NCBI GenBank assembly: GCA_016186715.1
Contig: JACPLA010000022.1
Location: 1 to 48,452, forward strand
DNA: 48,452 nt
Direction: 5' to 3'
DNA from: Ignavibacteriales bacterium
GTDB taxonomy: Bacteria; Bacteroidota; Ignavibacteria; UBA10030
In this document: piece by piece, positions 44,757-48,452 of the stretch
Numbering within the stretch: position 1 is the first letter of the stretch
How the letters are laid out: every line of letters begins with the position of its first letter
Translations under genes and position numbers: made by a program
Notes under the pieces: generated by a model
The model's database searches: none
Told to the model about the DNA's origin: nothing
The model's input: only the letters and a program-made list of their open reading frames with translations

Positions 44757-45379
44757 TCCGTTCCGAACATTCTGTCTCCGGCGTCCCCAAGACCGGGAAG
44801 GATGTAGCCCTTCTTGTTTAATGCCCGATCGAGCGAACACGTATAAACCTTGACGTCCGGATGAGCGCCCATGACAGTCTTCACCCCCTCAGGCGCAGCG
44901 ACAAGGCTCACGAGCCGAATCGATCTGGCCCCACGGCTTTTCAGATACTCGATTGCGGCCGCTCCGCTCCCTCCCGTGGCCAGCATCGGATCGAGAACGA
45001 GCACCAGGGCTTTCCCCAAATTCCTGGGCACTTTGAAATAATAATCGACAGGCCGAAGCGTTTCTTCGTTGCGATACAGGCCGATATGGCCCACGCGTGC
45101 GTCCGGCAAGACTTCGACAAACCCTCCCACCAATCCAAGACCCGCACGCAGGATGGGAACGAGAACGATGGGTTGACCGATGGTATACCCTGCCGTCCTT
45201 TCCAAGGGAGTCCGTATCGAAGAACGCTTGACCACCAAATCGCGGGTTACTTCGTATGCCATCAGGCTGGCCGTCCTTCTCAAGACCGCACGAAACTGGT
45301 GATTCGGCGTCTTCTTGTCTCTCAGGAGCGTAAGGTCGCGCTTTACCAGAGGATGATCGATGATCGTGAGGTTTTCCAT
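44753..45379 (-). CDS. upp: Uracil phosphoribosyltransferase
   Basis: A 208-residue enzyme making UMP from uracil and PRPP. ILRAGLGLVGGFVEVLPDARVGHIGLYRNEETL, the PRPP loop VLDPMLATGGSGAAAIEYL, and the C-terminal uracil site KGYILPGLGDAGDRMFGT are complete. ATG at 45379 (MENLTIIDHPLV) is used; 18 earlier track residues are non-homologous. It starts 5 nt after the flavoprotein stop. Confidence 0.95.
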   Translation of the reverse strand: MENLTIIDHPLVKRDLTLLRDKKTPNHQFRAVLRRTASLMAYEVTRDLVVKRSSIRTPLERTAGYTIGQPIVLVPILRAGLGLVGGFVEVLPDARVGHIGLYRNEETLRPVDYYFKVPRNLGKALVLVLDPMLATGGSGAAAIEYLKSRGARSIRLVSLVAAPEGVKTVMGAHPDVKVYTCSLDRALNKKGYILPGLGDAGDRMFGTE

Positions 45380-45384
45380 ACTTG

Positions 45385-46740
45385 TCACTTTCGTTTTTTC
45401 AGTCTGTTCGCGGCGATCAGAAGAGGATCCCATAAGGGAGAAAACGGCGGTGTATAGATCAGATCCAGGTGGCTGATTTCTTCTATCGTCAGTCTCTGCT
45501 GAATCGCGACGGAAAGCGTATTTGCACGGAGCACTGCACCATCTTTTCCAATGAGGTTCGCTCCCAGGATGCGGCGCGATCGCTTATCCAGAACGATCGT
45601 GACGTGAAGCTTTGCACTGTTTGGAAAGAACCAGATCCTCGAATGTGCATCAATCGAGTCGATAACGACATCGAACCCGCTTTCTTGTGCTTCCCGGGAA
45701 CTGAGTCCAACGCGGGCTACTTCCAGATCGAACACTTTGACTGCAATTGCCCTGAGAGCACCTTTGAAAACGGCGGTTCCGCCGGCAGCATTTTCTCCCG
45801 CCACCCAGGCCTGACGGGTTGCAATCGTGGCAAGCGGCGCGTACATCCAGGCATTGTTCACGAAGTTGCGAACTTCACAGCAATCCCCGGCCGCAAGAAT
45901 CGAATCCACCGATGTCGATTGCCGCTGGTCGGTGGTGATCCCGCCGTGGGGGCCGAGGCTTATTCGGGGTTTCAATGCCAGCTCGGTGTTCGGCTCAACC
46001 CCGATGGCGACAATCACAAGATCGGCACTGAAATCACCCGAGGAAGTTTCCAGTTTGTACACCTTTCCGGCGGAATCGGTAATGAATCGCTTTACCTGAG
46101 TCTTTGGATGAAACCGGACTCCCTGCCTTCCGAGCTCCTCCAGGACCATTTGTTTTGTGCCGGCTTCCAACCCCGACATGGGAAGATCGCTCCTATGGAG
46201 AATCGTAGTCTCGATGCCGTTTGCCACGAGGGCTTCCGCCATTTCCATCCCGATGTATCCGCCCCCCACGATCACCGCTTTTGCCGGTTTCTCTTCGCCG
46301 ATGTATTTCTTGAGAGCAAAGGCTCCGTCAAGCGATTTGATCTGAAACACGTTTCTCGCATCTTCGCCGGGGAAGCCAAGGGTCTTCGGCCGCGATCCGG
46401 TCGCAATGATGAGCTTGTCGTATGGAACCTCATCGATCTTCCCCTTGCGGAGGTCACGGACCGCGAGACTTTTGTTGACAGGATCGATCTCCTCCACCAC
46501 CGATAACGTCCGAACGCAGATCCCCTTTTCCTTCCCAAGATCGTTGGGGGTGAAGACGATCAGATTGTCTGGGTCTTGAACGACGTTCCCGATATAATAA
46601 GGGATCTCGCAGATTCCGTACGACACGTGTTCGGATTGTTCCAGGAGGGTGACGTCGGCGTCGGGATTGATCCGTTTTGCTTTGCTCGCGGCACTTGGAC
46701 CAGCCGCCAGACCGCCTATGACGACGATGCGCTGGTTCAT
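45385..46740 (-). CDS. CoA-disulfide reductase / NADH-oxidase-like flavoprotein
   Basis: A 451-residue FAD/NAD(P)H pyridine nucleotide-disulfide oxidoreductase. FAD site VVIGGLAAGPSAASKAKR, single redox Cys in SYGICEIPYYIGN (about 43, CoADR/Nox type), second Rossmann VIVGGGYIGMEMAEAL, FAD-binding SILAAGDCCEV, and C-terminal dimerisation domain. It may reduce CoA disulfide or persulfide or act as an NADH oxidase; the single-Cys motif excludes classical two-Cys reductases. It overlaps der by ATGA and precedes upp, an odd pairing with a GTPase gene. Confidence 0.9.
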   Translation of the reverse strand: MNQRIVVIGGLAAGPSAASKAKRINPDADVTLLEQSEHVSYGICEIPYYIGNVVQDPDNLIVFTPNDLGKEKGICVRTLSVVEEIDPVNKSLAVRDLRKGKIDEVPYDKLIIATGSRPKTLGFPGEDARNVFQIKSLDGAFALKKYIGEEKPAKAVIVGGGYIGMEMAEALVANGIETTILHRSDLPMSGLEAGTKQMVLEELGRQGVRFHPKTQVKRFITDSAGKVYKLETSSGDFSADLVIVAIGVEPNTELALKPRISLGPHGGITTDQRQSTSVDSILAAGDCCEVRNFVNNAWMYAPLATIATRQAWVAGENAAGGTAVFKGALRAIAVKVFDLEVARVGLSSREAQESGFDVVIDSIDAHSRIWFFPNSAKLHVTIVLDKRSRRILGANLIGKDGAVLRANTLSVAIQQRLTIEEISHLDLIYTPPFSPLWDPLLIAANRLKKRK

Positions 46741-48050
46741 TTCTTTTTGAAGACGAGGGAGACCGGAACGCCTATGAATCCAAAATGCTTGCGGATCTTG
46801 TTGACCAGAAAGCGCCTGTACGATTCCTGAACCAAAGTTGGTTCGTTGCAGAAGAACGCAAACAGAGGCGGCCCGCTTTTGACCTGAGTGACGTATTTGA
46901 TGCGGATGTCTTTGGGGGATTTCGAGGACGGCGGGGTGTGTCTGATGTCAGGCAGAAGAGCATCGTTCAAATCGCTCGTACTGATTCGTTTTCGCTGTTC
47001 CACGTTGATTTCCTTTGCGGTCTCGATGACTTTGCCGATACGTTGTTTCGTAACAGCGGAAATGAAGATGATGGGAAGATAGTCGTGGGTGCCGAGGCGG
47101 GCGCGGATGGCCCGTTCGTATGCCTCAGCCGTACCGCTTTCTTTTTCCACGAGATCCCACTTATTAACAGCAATGAGCCCGGACCGCTTGTGGTCCGCAA
47201 CGGCCTCAACGATATGCAGATCCTGATGGTCGACGCCTTGTTGCGCGTCCAGAAGGATCGCCGCCACATCGCAGCGTTCGATGCTTTTGATGGTGCGAAG
47301 TGCGCTGTAGAAATCGAGACTTTCCTTCGTATGGCGTTTTTTCTTCAGCCCTGCCGTGTCCACCAGGATCACTTCGCTCCCCTGATGCATGAGGCTCGCG
47401 TCGATCGGATCCCGGGTTGTCCCCGGGATATCCGTAACGACCTGGCGAGGTTTTCCAAGGAGGGCGTTCACCAGAGAGCTTTTCCCGACATTCGGCTTTC
47501 CGATGACGGCCAGCCGTAGAGTTTCGGAATCGGACGCTTCCTGGCCGTTGTTCCGAAATCCCGCCGTGATCAGATCGAGAAAATCGCCGACCTGACGGCC
47601 GGCGAGTGCGGAAATGCTGATCGGGTTGCCGAGCCCCAGCTCATGGAATTCGTGTGTGAGCATCTCCCTCTTTGCAGAGTCGATCTTATTGACGACCAGA
47701 TGGATCGGTTTTTCGGACTTCCGTAAAATTTCTGCGATTTCCTTGTCGAGCGGAAGAATGCCTTCCACGGCGTCGACGACGAAGACAACAGAGTCGGCTT
47801 CTTCGATTGCAATGTGGGCTTGTTCGCGGATTGCTTTTTCGAAGACGTCATTCGAAGCGGGGACAAAGCCGCCGGTGTCGATGATGGTAAAGCGCTTCCC
47901 GCTCCATTCCGCTTCGGCATATTTGCGGTCCCTTGTCACTCCGGGCAAGTCATGGACGATGGCTTCCCGTATTCCAAGAATGCGGTTAAAGAGCGTCGAT
48001 TTCCCGACGTTGGGGCGTCCGATGATGGCTATGATGTTCGGGGAGGGCAT
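46737..48050 (-). CDS. der: Ribosome biogenesis GTPase Der (EngA)
   Basis: A 437-residue tandem-GTPase. Domain 1: G1 GRPNVGKST, G3 DTGG, G4 NKID. Domain 2: G1 GKPNVGKSS, G3 DTAGL, G4 NKWD. A C-terminal KH-like domain (about 355-437, RIKYVTQVKSGPPLFAFFCNEP) completes the Der architecture, needed for 50S assembly. It heads the operon der-CoADR-upp-TPR. The preceding about 220 nt contain repeats and its likely promoter. Confidence 0.97.
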   Translation of the reverse strand: MPSPNIIAIIGRPNVGKSTLFNRILGIREAIVHDLPGVTRDRKYAEAEWSGKRFTIIDTGGFVPASNDVFEKAIREQAHIAIEEADSVVFVVDAVEGILPLDKEIAEILRKSEKPIHLVVNKIDSAKREMLTHEFHELGLGNPISISALAGRQVGDFLDLITAGFRNNGQEASDSETLRLAVIGKPNVGKSSLVNALLGKPRQVVTDIPGTTRDPIDASLMHQGSEVILVDTAGLKKKRHTKESLDFYSALRTIKSIERCDVAAILLDAQQGVDHQDLHIVEAVADHKRSGLIAVNKWDLVEKESGTAEAYERAIRARLGTHDYLPIIFISAVTKQRIGKVIETAKEINVEQRKRISTSDLNDALLPDIRHTPPSSKSPKDIRIKYVTQVKSGPPLFAFFCNEPTLVQESYRRFLVNKIRKHFGFIGVPVSLVFKKK

Positions 48051-48107
48051 GGCTACTGCTGCTATTTCAGCTAAAAATAGCCAAAAAGCTTAAGAAATCC
48101 TAATATC

Positions 48108-48149
48108 GGATTGCGGAATGCGGATTGCGGAATGCGGATTGCGGTTTGC
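48108..48149. repeat. 14-bp tandem repeat
   Basis: ggattgcggaatgc is repeated at 48108-48121 and 48122-48135, with a partial third copy to about 48149. It lies upstream of der, non-coding. Confidence 0.85.
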
Positions 48150-48192
48150 GCCTACCCGACCGAACGCTCTGCGGCATGATATCGGTCGTTCG

Positions 48193-48251
48193 CCAGCCCC
48201 CGCCCCGCCCGACCGTTTACCAAGGACTTGCCTTGGGCGAGCGGGGGCTGG
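48193..48251. other. GC-rich inverted repeat after the T9SS gene
   Basis: ccagcccccgc (48193-48203) and gcgggggctgg (48241-48251) are a perfect 11-bp inverted pair, with an inner ccaagg/ccttgg pair and cgccc/gggcg. It begins about 23 nt past the cargo-gene stop on the minus strand. It has no T-run; it may be a transcript-end structure or a dispersed palindrome. Confidence 0.65.
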
Positions 48252-48273
48252 GGATTTCATCCGATTCGCTGGA

Positions 48274-48452
48274 TCATTTCAATACGACAAGTTTCTTGGT
48301 GTTCACAAAGCCACCTGCCCGCATACGCATGAAGTATACTCCGGTTGGGAGCTGACTGGCATTCCAAACGAGTGTGTATCTGCCCGGCGACTGAACCTCA
48401 TTCACGAGGTTTCCAACGACTCTTCCCAAAATGTCAAAAACCTGTATCATCA
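48274..48452 (-). CDS. T9SS type A sorting-domain protein, C-terminal fragment
   Basis: The 3' end of a gene running off the right edge; the visible 58 residues read IQVFDILGRVVGNLVNE...ASQLPTGVYFMRMRAGGF...TKKLVVLK-stop. 'VFDxLGRxV..LVN' plus 'LPTGVYFxRMxAG.F..TKKLVxxK' is the type A T9SS C-terminal domain found in Bacteroidota/Ignavibacteriota secreted proteins, which targets cargo to the outer surface. It was not in the ORF track because its start lies outside. The cargo domain is unknown. Confidence 0.9.
   Translation of the reverse strand, partial: MIQVFDILGRVVGNLVNEVQSPGRYTLVWNASQLPTGVYFMRMRAGGFVNTKKLVVLK

Overview
The window looks like a chromosomal segment from a free-living Gram-negative bacterium of the Bacteroidota/Ignavibacteriota/Chlorobiota group. 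The strongest clue is a partial gene at the right edge that ends in a type IX secretion (T9SS) type A sorting tail. A DUF3098-type small membrane protein, a lipoprotein-release (Lol) ABC system, many starts without a Shine-Dalgarno sequence and frequent 4-nt ATGA overlaps fit the same picture. Most genes lie on the minus strand in dense housekeeping operons. Lineage is inferred from gene content only; no 16S rRNA is present.

Layout, left to right: tRNA-Leu(GAG) and tRNA-Lys(TTT) with an AT-rich repeat between them; a DUF3098-like gene; one minus-strand operon reading aspS, atuA-like pair, prfB (with its programmed +1 frameshift), two FtsX/LolC-E permeases, lolD; then trxA-dnaE, an aldehyde dehydrogenase and a disrupted proS. 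A small accessory-looking stretch (about 15.7-21.4 kb) holds a pseudopilin-like orphan, a Sll1717-type P-loop ATPase, repeats beside tRNA-Arg(CCT) including a partial tRNA copy split by a double hairpin, a hybrid histidine kinase interrupted by an in-frame TGA, its response regulator, and a MITE-like element. Next come nadD with a glycosyltransferase, and divergently a flippase, a methyltransferase and a second glycosyltransferase, forming a small surface-polysaccharide locus.

The right half carries a partial tryptophan operon (trpD, a CorC/CBS gene, trpC, trpF, trpB; no trpA, trpE or trpG), an M48 protease, truA, a secreted hypothetical protein, mtaB, rpsA, ispH, cmk, a SpoU-type RNA methyltransferase, an AlbA_2/Schlafen-like protein, mtgA, ruvX, a bifunctional rel, a TPR protein, upp, a CoA-disulfide-reductase-like flavoprotein, der and the T9SS cargo tail.

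The most notable result is a set of lesions in otherwise well-preserved genes: proS lacks roughly 70 catalytic-core codons and shifts frame, mtaB lacks most of its radical-SAM cysteine motif, trpB has lost its normal N-terminus at the trpF junction, and the kinase has one nonsense codon. These are either real decay or assembly/consensus errors, and read mapping would decide. The most distinctive non-coding structure is the tRNA-Arg partial copy whose T-loop is split by two back-to-back 15-nt perfect hairpins. No clear previously undescribed multi-gene system is visible; the best accessory candidate is the Sll1717-type ATPase beside that tRNA scar.
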